Assembly: GCA_902777335.1 (NCBI GenBank)
Contig: CACYTF010000003.1
Location: forward strand, 1,409 to 65,408
From: an uncultured Eubacteriales bacterium
GTDB taxonomy: Bacteria; Bacillota; Clostridia; Christensenellales; Aristaeellaceae
Direction of reading: 5' to 3'
DNA: 64,000 nucleotides
Part shown: piece by piece, positions 51,051-60,572 of the stretch
Layout of the letters: the number at the start of each line of letters is the position of its first letter
Numbering within the stretch: the first letter of the stretch is position 1
Notes under the pieces: generated by a model
Database searches by the model: none
What the model was told of the DNA's origin: nothing
What the model saw: the letters and a program-made list of their open reading frames with translations, nothing else
Position numbers and translations under genes: made by a program

Positions 51051-52979
51051 ATGACCCAGGACTGGATCACGTTGGGCTTTGACCAGATCATCGAACAATT
51101 GCAGCAGCAGGCCGTGTCCCAGGCGGCGCGGCGACAGCTGGCCGAGACCGCCCCGATCATGAACGAGGGGCTATGCCTGGCCCGTATGGAGCAGACCACC
51201 GCGGCGCGGCGGGTGCTGGAGGCCGCGGGCGCGCCGCCGCTGGGGGAGACGGACGCCACCGAGAAGAGCCTGGAGGAGGCCGTCCGGGGCGGCATGCTGC
51301 TGCCCGAGCAGCTGAGCGCCACGGCGCGCTTCTGCGTGGCGGTGCGCCGCATGCGCCGCTATCTGCAGGCCGCGGCAAACTACAATGCCGGCATCGCGTC
51401 GTGGCAGTCGGAGCTTCCGGAGCTGGGCGGGCTGGAGCAGGCCATCGACGGGGCGATCCGCGAGGACGCCATACTGGACGACGCCTCGCCCGAGCTGCGC
51501 GGGCTGCGCCGCCGTCGCGAGCGCGCGGAGCAGGAGATCCGCGAGAAGCTGAACCACGTGCTGCAGCACCATCAGCGCCTGCTGGCGGACAGCTTTGTCA
51601 CCCAGCGCGGCGGGCACTGGGTGGTGCCGGTGCAGAAGCGCTTCCAGAGCGCGTTTCCCGGGCGGGCGGTGGACACGTCGGCCAAGGGCAACACCGTGTT
51701 CATGGAGCCGTCGTCGGTCAGCGCGCTGTGTCAGGCGCTGGAGGGGCTGCTGGTGGACATCGACGCCGAGGAGCGGCGCGTGCTGTTCGCGCTCAGCGAT
51801 CAGGTGGCCTGCGAGGCCGAGCCGCTGCGCCGCGCCATCCGCGCCATGGCGGACCTGGACGCGCTGTTCGCCCGGGCGAAGCTGAGCGTGGCCATGGGCG
51901 CGCGGCCGGTGGAGATCACCGCCCAGCGGCGGCTGCGGCTGGTGAAGGCCCGGCATCCGCTGCTGGACCGGGAGAAGTGCGTGCCGCTGGATATCGAGCT
52001 GGCGGCCCCGGACCAGGGCATCGCCGTGACCGGGCCGAACACCGGCGGCAAGACCGTGTGCCTGAAGACGGTGGGCCTGTTGACGCTCATGGCCCAGAGC
52101 GGGCTGCACATCCCCTGCGGCGAGGGCTCCGTCGTGGGCATGATGGACGCCGTGCTGGTGGACATCGGCGACAGCCAGAGCATCAGCCAGAACCTGTCCA
52201 CCTTCTCCGGCCACATGACCAACGTCATCCGCATACTCGGCGCGTGCAGCCGGGACAGCCTGGTGCTGCTGGACGAGCTGGGCAGCGGCACGGACCCCGC
52301 GGAGGGCTCCGGGCTGGCCGCGGCGATCCTCGAGGAGCTGCTGCGCCGGGAGTGCTTCTTCATGGTGACCACCCACGACCCGAAGATCAAGCAGTGGGCC
52401 GAGCAGACCGAGCGCGTGGTTTCGGCGCGCATGGCCTTCGACCGCGTGTCGCTGATGCCGCTGTACCGGCTGGAGCTGGGGCTGAGCGGCGAGAGCTGCG
52501 CCATCGAGATCGCCGGCCGCCTGGGCATGGACAGGGCCCTGCTGGCGCGGGCGCGCCAGATCGCGGGTCCAACCTGTCACCGGGACGGTCCTGTTGACAG
52601 CTTTTTGCCGCAAAAGGCGTCCGTGAAGCCGGCTTCCCATCGCCCGGCCAGTCGCCTGCAGCGCCTGCCCGCGCAGGGGGACGACCGCGCAAACCGGTTC
52701 CACATGGGCGACAGCGTGGCGCTGCTGCCCGAGCGCAAGACCGCCATCGTCTACCGTCCCGCGGACGACGAAGGCAACGTGGTCATACAGCTGCAGGGCC
52801 GCAAGCTGCAGGTGCGCCACAACCGCCTGCAGCTGCTGGTGCCCGCCGAAGAACTGTACCCGGCCGACTACGACTTCTCCATCATCTTCGACACCGTCGC
52901 CAACCGCAAGGCCGCCCATACCATGGCCCGCAAGCACGACCCGGACGCGGTGATCGTGGTGAAGGAGGCAGGGGAGTGA
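51051..52979 (+). CDS. MutS2-like ATPase without Smr domain
   Basis: 642 residues. Core, clamp and ATPase domains of MutS2: FQSAFPGRAVDTSAKGNTVF, Walker A GPNTGGKT (about residue 328), Walker B LVLLDELGSGTDPAEG, and the TTHDPKIK segment. Normal MutS2 is about 780 residues and ends with a coiled-coil/KOW region and an Smr nuclease domain; here only a short linker and a KOW-like beta segment (FHMGDSVALLPERKTAIVY) follow, and no Smr domain is present. MutS2 acts in suppression of recombination or rescue of collided ribosomes; without Smr it may be a non-nucleolytic variant. GAGGGGGAT site before the ATG. Confidence 0.85.
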   Translation: MTQDWITLGFDQIIEQLQQQAVSQAARRQLAETAPIMNEGLCLARMEQTTAARRVLEAAGAPPLGETDATEKSLEEAVRGGMLLPEQLSATARFCVAVRRMRRYLQAAANYNAGIASWQSELPELGGLEQAIDGAIREDAILDDASPELRGLRRRRERAEQEIREKLNHVLQHHQRLLADSFVTQRGGHWVVPVQKRFQSAFPGRAVDTSAKGNTVFMEPSSVSALCQALEGLLVDIDAEERRVLFALSDQVACEAEPLRRAIRAMADLDALFARAKLSVAMGARPVEITAQRRLRLVKARHPLLDREKCVPLDIELAAPDQGIAVTGPNTGGKTVCLKTVGLLTLMAQSGLHIPCGEGSVVGMMDAVLVDIGDSQSISQNLSTFSGHMTNVIRILGACSRDSLVLLDELGSGTDPAEGSGLAAAILEELLRRECFFMVTTHDPKIKQWAEQTERVVSARMAFDRVSLMPLYRLELGLSGESCAIEIAGRLGMDRALLARARQIAGPTCHRDGPVDSFLPQKASVKPASHRPASRLQRLPAQGDDRANRFHMGDSVALLPERKTAIVYRPADDEGNVVIQLQGRKLQVRHNRLQLLVPAEELYPADYDFSIIFDTVANRKAAHTMARKHDPDAVIVVKEAGE

Positions 52980-52992
52980 CAACCCTGATAAA

Positions 52993-53029
52993 ACAATCCC
53001 CGTGCGCAACATTGCGGCACGGGGATTGT
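52993..53029. terminator. bidirectional terminator after the MutS2-like gene
   Basis: 13-bp perfect stem ACAATCCCCGTGC / GCACGGGGATTGT between convergent genes. Confidence 0.75.
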
Positions 53030-53036
53030 GGTTGCA

Positions 53037-53366
53037 TTACTTCCTTTTTGCCTCTTCGATCATGACCTCCATGACGCGGAGAATCCGGCGCTGTTCCTCC
53101 GGGGGGAGGGCCTGCAGCTTCCGGGAGATCAGGCCGCTCTCCTGCTGGGTGGTGACGTCGAGCACGTCCGAGAGCAGCAGGTTGGCGTCGCAGCGCAGCG
53201 CGTTGGCGATTGCGACGAAGGTATTGAGCTTCGGCGTCTTGAAGCCGCATTCCACATTGCTGATGTACTTGGTGGACAGGTCCACCTTCTGTGCAAACTC
53301 CGCCTGCGTGTACCCGCGCGACTTTCGCACCTCTTGAATCCGCCGGCCCACTTTCTGAGCGTCCAC
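53037..53366 (-). CDS. XRE-family transcriptional regulator
   Basis: 109 residues. Helix-turn-helix RRIQEVRKSRGYTQAEFAQK and VDLSTKYISNVECGFKTP at residues 8-45, then a helical dimerisation tail (PPEEQRRILRVMEVMIEE). GTG 53366 is preferred over the ATG at 53372, because the AGGGGG site directly abuts that ATG and is 6 bases from the GTG. It lies beside the CRISPR-Cas locus but is separated from it by 750 bp of repeats, so a role in cas control is only possible, not shown. Confidence 0.85.
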   Translation of the reverse strand: MDAQKVGRRIQEVRKSRGYTQAEFAQKVDLSTKYISNVECGFKTPKLNTFVAIANALRCDANLLLSDVLDVTTQQESGLISRKLQALPPEEQRRILRVMEVMIEEAKRK

Positions 53367-53577
53367 GTGCATCCCCCTGACAGATGGCAGTATTTCTGCT
53401 GGAAAGTATACCCGATGCAATCTCGCAATAGAAGCCACTGACAGAAAGATGTATTGCTTAGAGAAAGAGTACCTGTTTCTTTTTCTCGGGGATGTGGCGG
53501 TGGGGGGAGGAGGGCGGCAAACTTATACGCTTGATTCCTGACTTATAGGGTGGGCAGTGGAAAGTAGGCGGCCACTG

Positions 53578-53650
53578 GTGGAATGGGGGACGGTTCCTTA
53601 TTCCGTTTTGGAGCGCGAAAAGTGGAATAAGGAACCGTCCCCTATTCCAC
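53578..53650. repeat. palindromic repeat, GGGGACGGTT family
   Basis: 27-bp arms (53578-53604 and 53624-53650; core GGGGACGGTTCC with TTATTCC) with one mismatch and a 19-base loop. Together with the next element it fills most of the 755-bp gap between the XRE gene and cas3. Confidence 0.85.
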
Positions 53651-53656
53651 ACATCT

Positions 53657-53925
53657 GTGCTTCCCCACCGCAGTGGCATCGAGCGCCCGGAAAACAGCAC
53701 AGTGTGCTGTTTTCAGTGAGATGGGGCCGAGGCAGGCCCGTGGAGAAGTACCCGCGAAGCGGGGGATAGGGCACTTATGACGAACCGCAGCGCACGATGA
53801 TATGTTCAGAGGTCCCCCACCACCGCAAGCGGTCCCCCTCCCCACTGCGGTGGGGAGGCAAGAGACATTGTGCCGTTTCCATTCCCTGTCTGTGCCATCG
53901 TTGGCATGGGTGTTCTCGCTGTCAT
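53657..53925. repeat. dispersed repeat, second copy of the 2634-2770 module
   Basis: Shares with 2634-2770: GTGCTTCCCCACCGCAGTGG, AAGTACCCGCGAAGCGGGGG, GCACTTATGACGAACCGCAG and CCGTTTCCATTCCCTGTCTG in the same order. This copy carries two extra segments (about 53676-53742 and 53800-53868). Looks like a non-autonomous mobile or amplified element; no transposase is near. Confidence 0.8.
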
Positions 53926-54011
53926 CTTTTCTGGTTTGGATGGATGAGGAGGAAAGCCGCTTCTATTGCAATTATCAGGTTCCTTTTTTCCTGCGAAAAG
54001 AGATTCTCCGT

Positions 54012-54041
54012 TTGACATGGATATGCAGCATGTGATAGCAT
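54012..54041 (+). promoter_or_regulatory. candidate cas operon promoter
   Basis: TTGACA (54012-54017) with TAGCAT (54036-54041) at an 18-bp spacer, 80 bp before the cas3 start. The -35 is perfect, the -10 is weak. Confidence 0.45.
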
Positions 54042-54121
54042 ATGTTAAGAATCAACTATGCATGATGATACATTTAATAACCTCGCAAACAAGTTTTTCA
54101 GAGTGTTCAGGAGTAACTATA

Positions 54122-56701
54122 ATGATTGATTATGACAAGTATGTATGGGCAAAAAGCGAGCCTTTCTGTTTACTGAGTCATCATATGATCGCTGTCGGAG
54201 CTTGCGCAGAGGTATACTTATCCTCACCATCTGCTTCAGCTATACGTCAGAAGCTGTCAGAATGGATGGGCTTATCGGAAGAGGATACAATCAAAGGAAT
54301 TGCTTATGCTTTTTCACTTCATGATATTGGAAAAGCCCACCCATCGTTTCAGTATCGCAAAGAAGATGTCTACGATACACTCAGGTCATTGGGCATAAAG
54401 GACTTTCAAGCTTACGGAGAAGCTGGTTTCAGACATGAATGTTATGGTGCGAATGTGCTAAGGACAATATGGAAGAGAAAGCAAGCTGGTTTTCCAGGCC
54501 AGGCTTCAGAACTGTTGGCCGCGGTTATACGCCTTCACCATCAGGGAAAAACACAAAACAGCGGCAATAGATTGCCTATGAATTCTGGATGGGCGGAAAT
54601 ACAATGTGATTTGGAAGATCGGATGCGTCGGGTCTTTGCACCTGAGGTTTCTGCACCATCTCTGCGAAATGTTGATGCGCTGGGAATGTTGCTCACTGCA
54701 CTTCTGGTATTGTGTGATTGGGTAGCTTCATCGGATGCATTTGGTGACAGTATGATTGAAGAGGACCATGCTTACCGAATGTGGGCTGATACGCGGGCAC
54801 GCAGCGTGCTTATTCACTTTGGATTGATTTCCGATGTTCAAACAGCATATCCGATGAATATGGATTTTTGCGGTTTCTGGCCTTCGATCTCAAGAGACGG
54901 TATGCGCCCGCTTCAGCGAGCCTGTGAAACCGGGGTTGACGCGTCTGCCGCTTTGACAATTATAGAAGCCCCGCCGGGAGAAGGCAAAACGGAAGCTGCG
55001 CTCTATCTCGCAGGACAGATATGTCGGCAGAGGGGTCTGCATGGCATCTATATGGCTTTACCTACTGCAGCCACAAGCAACCAAATGGTTGAACGGGTCA
55101 GAGCCTTGCTTAAAGATCATGGAATTGAACAGGCGCGGTTGTTGCACAGCACTGCTTGGATGATTGACAACGCTTCTGCGACGCCTGAAGAGTTGTCCTT
55201 GGACGATGATGCCCGACAGGCGTCGGACTGGTTGAGACCATTGCGCAGGGGCATGCTCTCGGAAAACGCCGTGGGAACAGTTGATCAAGCGATGGCTTCT
55301 GTTTTAAGGATCAAGTATGGCATGTTGCGCTTGGCCGGATTATCTGAAAAGGTACTGATTATCGACGAGATACACGCCTATGATGCCTACATGAGCCGGA
55401 TCATTGAACGCTTGTTGCAATGGTGCCGCGCATTAAGGATTCCGGTTATCCTGCTTTCCGCAACGCTGCAGAGGCTACAAAGAGAAAGATATATAAAATG
55501 TTATGCTGCATTGACAGAACAGGCCTTGTGCGATGACTACCCTGTTATAACACAAGTCAGTGAAAGCGGGCAAGTGCTTTGGAAGCATGTGGATGGGTCC
55601 TATGTACATACTCAGTATCACTTCAAGCCAGCAGGGATCTTGGGTGATATTGCCAAGATTGCAGAGATGGCGCAGCATAGGACGCGCTATGGCGGTTGTT
55701 TGTGCGTGATGATGAATACTGTTCACAGGGCACAGCAAGTATATCTGGAATTAAAGCGGCGTGGAGAAAATAGTGTATTGATCTTTCATGCACGCTATAG
55801 AATGGGCAGAAGAGCAGAGATCGAGCAGGAATGCTTGCAAATCTTTGGAAAGCATGGGTGTCGTCCTGATAGAATGATACTGGTCTGCACGCAGGTTGTG
55901 GAGCAGAGCCTTGATTTGGATTTTGACGGCATGATAACGGAGTTGGCACCTGTTGATTTACTGATACAGAGGGCTGGTCGCGTGCATCGCCATGAAGGAA
56001 CACACAGACCAGATGGGTTTAAAAAACCAGAGGTCATTGTGTTGTTGCCGACGGAAAGTGCATCCATTGATTTGGAGAAAAGATATATGCCTTTCAGCAC
56101 TATCTATGCGCCTTGTTTGTTGCATACTACGGAGCACTGGCTGGATAAAGGCAGGACCGTGCATATGCCTGAGGATGTACGCCAGAGCATTGAACAGGTC
56201 TATGAAGTGTTTGATGACGATGCGATAGAAGCATATGTTCAAATGACGACAGGCAAGATTTGCGCAGAAGCGGCGGCAGATGCCGGTTTATATAATCCGC
56301 CCGAGTATGATCGTTTCTTCGGACGTATCCCAAGCAATGACCAGTTAATCAATCTGGAAGAGGAAGAGGATCTGGGTGGAATGCTTCAAAGAAAAGGCGC
56401 TAAGACAAGAGACGGTCTGGATTCTGTCTGTGTGGCGTTTCTGCCAAAGGACTATCATCCGATAAACGGCAATGCGCTGGAACAGGCGCGGGATGTGATG
56501 CGGTTTACTTGCAGCATACACTTGACAGAACATCAGAAGAATGATACAATGATAAATATAAAGGGAGCAATTAAAGATAATAAGTATCTCAGAAACTGTA
56601 TTCTGTTGCCACAGGAAGAAGATGGTGGTTACATGTTGGCAGGAGAAAAGTACTACGCCGATGACGTAATCGGCATTTGGAAGGAGGAGAGATTGAAGTG
56701 A
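54122..56701 (+). CDS. cas3: CRISPR-associated nuclease/helicase Cas3, type I-E
   Basis: 859 residues. N-terminal HD nuclease domain (LSHHMIAVG, SLHDIGKAHPSFQ at about residue 68, LHHQGKT at about 138), then a superfamily 2 helicase: APPGEGKTEAALY (Walker A, about 282), IIDEIHAYD (DExH box, about 414), LLSATL, and QVVEQSLDLDFDGMI with RAGRVHRH. Cas3 is recruited by Cascade to the R-loop, nicks the displaced strand and degrades DNA 3' to 5'. Start at 54122 follows AGGAG by 8 bases; a 52-codon extension overlaps the promoter. Stop overlaps the cas8e start. Lower GC than the region before it. Confidence 0.95.
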   Translation: MIDYDKYVWAKSEPFCLLSHHMIAVGACAEVYLSSPSASAIRQKLSEWMGLSEEDTIKGIAYAFSLHDIGKAHPSFQYRKEDVYDTLRSLGIKDFQAYGEAGFRHECYGANVLRTIWKRKQAGFPGQASELLAAVIRLHHQGKTQNSGNRLPMNSGWAEIQCDLEDRMRRVFAPEVSAPSLRNVDALGMLLTALLVLCDWVASSDAFGDSMIEEDHAYRMWADTRARSVLIHFGLISDVQTAYPMNMDFCGFWPSISRDGMRPLQRACETGVDASAALTIIEAPPGEGKTEAALYLAGQICRQRGLHGIYMALPTAATSNQMVERVRALLKDHGIEQARLLHSTAWMIDNASATPEELSLDDDARQASDWLRPLRRGMLSENAVGTVDQAMASVLRIKYGMLRLAGLSEKVLIIDEIHAYDAYMSRIIERLLQWCRALRIPVILLSATLQRLQRERYIKCYAALTEQALCDDYPVITQVSESGQVLWKHVDGSYVHTQYHFKPAGILGDIAKIAEMAQHRTRYGGCLCVMMNTVHRAQQVYLELKRRGENSVLIFHARYRMGRRAEIEQECLQIFGKHGCRPDRMILVCTQVVEQSLDLDFDGMITELAPVDLLIQRAGRVHRHEGTHRPDGFKKPEVIVLLPTESASIDLEKRYMPFSTIYAPCLLHTTEHWLDKGRTVHMPEDVRQSIEQVYEVFDDDAIEAYVQMTTGKICAEAAADAGLYNPPEYDRFFGRIPSNDQLINLEEEEDLGGMLQRKGAKTRDGLDSVCVAFLPKDYHPINGNALEQARDVMRFTCSIHLTEHQKNDTMINIKGAIKDNKYLRNCILLPQEEDGGYMLAGEKYYADDVIGIWKEERLK

Positions 56702-58161
56702 TTTCAGTATTGGACGATGGTTTGTTCAATGTTGTGAGCATAGACGGTTCAAGACGGAAAGTCGGGCTCAGAGAAGTGCTGGTAAATGCGCATAAGTATT
56801 CTGATCTCTGCGGCAGGACGCCCACAGGAAGACTGGCATTGTTGCGATTATGTGTCGCCTTTCTGGAAGATATCTATCGGCCCAAGACTATAGAGGACAG
56901 AATGGACCTATTGGAATCATGTCGCTTCAGCAAGGACCGGATAGAAGCATACTGTGCGGATTGTGAAGCGGGTGGACCGGTCTTCTATCTGGATGATCAG
57001 AAACGACCGTTTATGCAGATGCCATATGATGCGGTGTTGGATGAAAGGGCAGAGAAACCGGCAGCTGCCATCTTCATGGACGTTCCAAGCGGCAATGCAC
57101 ATGCCCATACCGATCATCGCAGAATGGAAGAAGTGATTGCTGATGCGTCGGAGGCGCTGGAAGGAATATTGGAGACCTATCTCTTCTGTACTGCCGGCAC
57201 ACAAGGGCCGAGCAGTGTAAACAATACTCCCCCCATGTATTGCGTATTGCGAGGTAGAACGCTGTTTGAAACGTTGGTTTTGAATATGGTTGCAGCCGAC
57301 GAACTGGCCAATAATATACCCTTTGGTGAAGGCTGTGTTCCCTGGAGAAGGGAGATGGTCATTCAACCAAAGGAATCGGTGCCTGTTATCAGTTTTTTAG
57401 AAGCATTGACATGGCAACCGAGGCGGATTACGCTGACATTCGATGAAGATCACCTTGTTCACAGAGTTTACTTACAAGCAGGCAGAAACTTTGTAGGAGA
57501 TGAACGCTGGCGTGATCCGTGGGTACCATACCAAAAGCGAAAGGACGGGAGCGATGGCAGCATAAAGCCCAGACTGGGCAGACAACTCTGGCGGGATGCC
57601 GGGAATATATTGCTTGCAAAGAAAAACGGTTCAATTGAGCCTGTGCCGATAGCCAATGCCGAATATGTATGGAGAGATATTCCAAATGGAATTTTGCCGA
57701 TCGAGGGGATTGGATTGATTACAGATCAGGCATCCGTTCTTGGACTGACCCATGAAGTATTGCGCATACCAGAAGTTTTGGTACAGGATGATCTAAGAGT
57801 TGGTTGGTTCGGCAAATGGATCGAGATGGCCGAAGAAATGTACAGTGTTTCGACCAAAATCATTGCCACTGAATACAGCCAGACGGTAGCGCGATTTGTT
57901 GGAGAACATTTTCTGGGGCAAATGCGGAATGAGATCTTTGGAGCATCATTGGAACGGCTGATCTCTGTGACAGACGCAGAAGAAATGACCGAAGCGCAGA
58001 GAGCGTTCGGTGATGCATTACTGCGGGCGCTGAGGGACAGTCTGAGAGACAAGTTAGAGAACAGCGGTTCATCTGTAACCAACATGAAAAGACAGAATGC
58101 GGCTGAAGGAAAGACGATGGGCTATTGTATACGGCGACTGAAAGAGGAGGGAATGCGATGA
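56698..58161 (+). CDS. casA: Cascade large subunit Cas8e (CasA/Cse1)
   Basis: 487 residues. The length, position between cas3 and cse2, and the patterns GPSSVNNTPPMYCVLRG, NIPFGEGCVPWRRE and TWQPRRITLTFDED identify Cse1/Cas8e, the subunit that recognises the PAM and contacts Cas3. GTG start at 56698 follows GGAGGAGA by 7 bases and overlaps the cas3 stop. The C-terminal four-helix bundle runs from about 370 on. Confidence 0.92.
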   Translation: MISVLDDGLFNVVSIDGSRRKVGLREVLVNAHKYSDLCGRTPTGRLALLRLCVAFLEDIYRPKTIEDRMDLLESCRFSKDRIEAYCADCEAGGPVFYLDDQKRPFMQMPYDAVLDERAEKPAAAIFMDVPSGNAHAHTDHRRMEEVIADASEALEGILETYLFCTAGTQGPSSVNNTPPMYCVLRGRTLFETLVLNMVAADELANNIPFGEGCVPWRREMVIQPKESVPVISFLEALTWQPRRITLTFDEDHLVHRVYLQAGRNFVGDERWRDPWVPYQKRKDGSDGSIKPRLGRQLWRDAGNILLAKKNGSIEPVPIANAEYVWRDIPNGILPIEGIGLITDQASVLGLTHEVLRIPEVLVQDDLRVGWFGKWIEMAEEMYSVSTKIIATEYSQTVARFVGEHFLGQMRNEIFGASLERLISVTDAEEMTEAQRAFGDALLRALRDSLRDKLENSGSSVTNMKRQNAAEGKTMGYCIRRLKEEGMR

Positions 58162-58694
58162 GTGAATTATGGCAATTGGATCGGTTGAGCGTCGGGGAAC
58201 GTGCAGCGCTGAAACGTGCTGCGGGGACACTGGCGTTTGACGCCCCAGCCCTGCGAGCGTTTTACAAAGCGGATAACTGTCATGATCAGCATTGGGAAAA
58301 ACAGCGTTATACCGCCATGTGTATGGCATGCTTGTGGCGCGAACAGGACATGACGCCCCGGCTGAAGATGGAAGACTGTTTGAGGCGCATGTGCTGGAAA
58401 GACAATGAGTTACAGAACGCAATGGCTCGACGTGTTGAAGCGATCTTGGAAATGCGTTGGGGAGATGATGATTACCTGATTGGCAAACTGTTGAATCTTG
58501 TTCGGATGATGAAAGCGAATGGTGAATTCCGTCCGGACTTTCAGGAATTGGCCAAGGATCTAAAGCATTGGAACTACGAGGGGCAAAAGGTACAGAGAAA
58601 ATGGCTACGCACCATCTACCGGAATGGAATGCAGAACAGTGATAATCCAGATCAGGACGAAGAACAAGAGGAGGTCATTGCAGATGTTGATTGA
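58158..58694 (+). CDS. casB: Cascade small subunit Cse2 (CasB)
   Basis: 178 residues, nearly all helical, with the Cse2 pattern ARRVEAILEMRW and LGKLLNLVRMM-like core (DDDYLIGKLLNLVRMMK). It stabilises the crRNA-DNA R-loop in Cascade as a dimer. Starts with ATG overlapping the casA stop (ATGA) and overlaps cas7e by 11 bp. Confidence 0.92.
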   Translation: MSELWQLDRLSVGERAALKRAAGTLAFDAPALRAFYKADNCHDQHWEKQRYTAMCMACLWREQDMTPRLKMEDCLRRMCWKDNELQNAMARRVEAILEMRWGDDDYLIGKLLNLVRMMKANGEFRPDFQELAKDLKHWNYEGQKVQRKWLRTIYRNGMQNSDNPDQDEEQEEVIADVD

Positions 58695-59814
58695 ATTCCA
58701 TATGTTGAAGAACTATCCCCCGGTGAACCTGAACCGAGATGACAGTGGCGCACCCAAGAACTGCTTTTTCGGCGGCGTCATGCGTGGACGTATTTCCAGC
58801 CAGTGCTTGAAGCGCGGTTGGAGAAGGTCAGATGAGTTCAATGCATTGGGCAGTAGCGGCATTCGCACAAGGTGTATGCCGGAATTGGTTTCTGGCCTTC
58901 TGAGAGAACGCGGCATCGGTGAGGATTATATCGATGTGGCGGAGAAGATGCTTACGGGTGTTGCGAACAAGGAAGGAAAGGAAAACGCCAAGGGGAACTT
59001 CACAACTCAGATTGTCATTTATGCGCCTGAAGACATTCAAAAGTTGGCAGAACAGATACAGCTTGCAATTACTGAAGATGGTGATATCAAAAAGTTCAAG
59101 CAGCGGAAGCCAAAGGAATTCGTCAAGTTGTTTACGGATGCTGGGACACGGCCAGTCACGGCAGATATTGCGCTGTTTGGAAGAATGGTGACCTCGGATG
59201 CTTTCCGGGATGTGGATGCATCGATGCAGGTAGCGCACGCCATATCTACCCATGCTGTCAATCGGGAAAGCGATTTCTATACAGCGGTGGATGATCTCTT
59301 AGATGATCGTGATGAAAATGGCGCGGGCATGATGGATGACATCGACTTTAACAGCTGCTGCTACTATGAGTATGCCTCTCTGGATGTGGATCAACTGCGG
59401 GAGAATTTGAAATATTCTGAGAATTCCGAAGAACTGATAAGGAATTTGATACCTGCGCTGTTGCGGACGATGGCATATACGAATCCCGGTGGAAAGCAAA
59501 ACAGTTTTGCAGGTCAGATCATGCCCGCACTCATTCTGGTGGAGTGCAAACAGCGCAAGATACCTCTGAGCTATGTCAATGCCTATGAAGAGCCTGTGGC
59601 GATCTATGGAAATCAGCCCAATCTCGTGGACAACAGTATCGCCAAATTGTTCCACGAGGTCGAACTGATGGATGATGTATATCGACTGAAGGTTGAGCAT
59701 CGTCTATGGATGGCACCCAGGACGAAAAGCGTATTGCAGAATGGTGAACGGATTGGGAATATTGATGAAATGTGTGATACAATTGTGGGCTGGCTGGAGG
59801 AGGAGAAAGCGTGA
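58684..59814 (+). CDS. casC: Cascade backbone subunit Cas7e (CasC/Cse4)
   Basis: 376 residues. IEFHMLKNYPPVNLNRDDSGAPK-type start (key NYPPVNLNRDDSGAPK) and KNCFFGGVMRGRISSQCLKR, the hallmark of Cse4 proteins, then SVDATMQ-like DVDASMQVAHAISTHAV. Six copies coat the crRNA spacer in Cascade. ATG 58684 lies 9 bases after AGGAGG within casB. Confidence 0.95.
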   Translation: MLIEFHMLKNYPPVNLNRDDSGAPKNCFFGGVMRGRISSQCLKRGWRRSDEFNALGSSGIRTRCMPELVSGLLRERGIGEDYIDVAEKMLTGVANKEGKENAKGNFTTQIVIYAPEDIQKLAEQIQLAITEDGDIKKFKQRKPKEFVKLFTDAGTRPVTADIALFGRMVTSDAFRDVDASMQVAHAISTHAVNRESDFYTAVDDLLDDRDENGAGMMDDIDFNSCCYYEYASLDVDQLRENLKYSENSEELIRNLIPALLRTMAYTNPGGKQNSFAGQIMPALILVECKQRKIPLSYVNAYEEPVAIYGNQPNLVDNSIAKLFHEVELMDDVYRLKVEHRLWMAPRTKSVLQNGERIGNIDEMCDTIVGWLEEEKA

Positions 59815-60572
59815 AATTCCTTACGTTTTCACTGGCAGGACCGTTGTGCAGCTACGGTGAAACAGATCGGTGGGATTATCGCGGAACGGCCGAAATGCCT
59901 ACCAAGTCTGCTGTAATTGGTTTACTGGGCTGTTGTATGGGATTGCCCAGACGGGATAAAAGATTGCGGCGATTGTGCGATGTATTGCAGATGGCGGTAC
60001 GCCGTGATCAGGCCGGTACGCTTCTGACAGATTATCAAACGGTACAGAGCCCAACCGGCGTGATTCTGAATGCACAGCGCAAGCCACGGGGGAGTACCAT
60101 CATTACGCCCAAACAATACCTGCAGGACGCAGTATATCAGATTTTCCTATATGGGGATGAAGGCGAACTGGCTATGTGCGCTTCGGCGCTGAATCATCCT
60201 CGCTGGGTGGTCGGTTTGGGTCGAAGCTGTTGTCCGCCTGCAGTCCCGATAGTGCCGGAACTGTTTGAAGCAGAATCGGTGGTCGATGCATTGCGGAGAA
60301 AAGTGGATACCACTTGGCTGCGATGGATCTGGGAAAAGACGATGATGGCACATAAGCAGGGAAAGAATCTGGCAGAACAAGGGTTGACGAATCGATTGTG
60401 TGAAAGTGACGTGCGTTGCGAGGTCGAGTATTCAGATTCATTTGACCTGAATGTGTTTACCGGGGCTTATCAAATTGTTCGCCATGATGCTGTCATATGT
60501 GCAGATGAAAACAGGTATGAAGACAGGCGGGTTATAGCCTGCGTGGTCAGGAGGGAAGCCGTATGTTTCTGA
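59811..60572 (+). CDS. casD: Cascade subunit Cas5e (CasD)
   Basis: 253 residues. LTFSLAGPLCSYGE and RGTAEMPTKSAVIGLLGCCMG are Cas5e signatures: RAMP fold that caps the 5' handle of crRNA. GTG start at 59811 overlaps the cas7e stop; 10-bp overlap with cas6e. Confidence 0.94.
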   Translation: MKFLTFSLAGPLCSYGETDRWDYRGTAEMPTKSAVIGLLGCCMGLPRRDKRLRRLCDVLQMAVRRDQAGTLLTDYQTVQSPTGVILNAQRKPRGSTIITPKQYLQDAVYQIFLYGDEGELAMCASALNHPRWVVGLGRSCCPPAVPIVPELFEAESVVDALRRKVDTTWLRWIWEKTMMAHKQGKNLAEQGLTNRLCESDVRCEVEYSDSFDLNVFTGAYQIVRHDAVICADENRYEDRRVIACVVRREAVCF

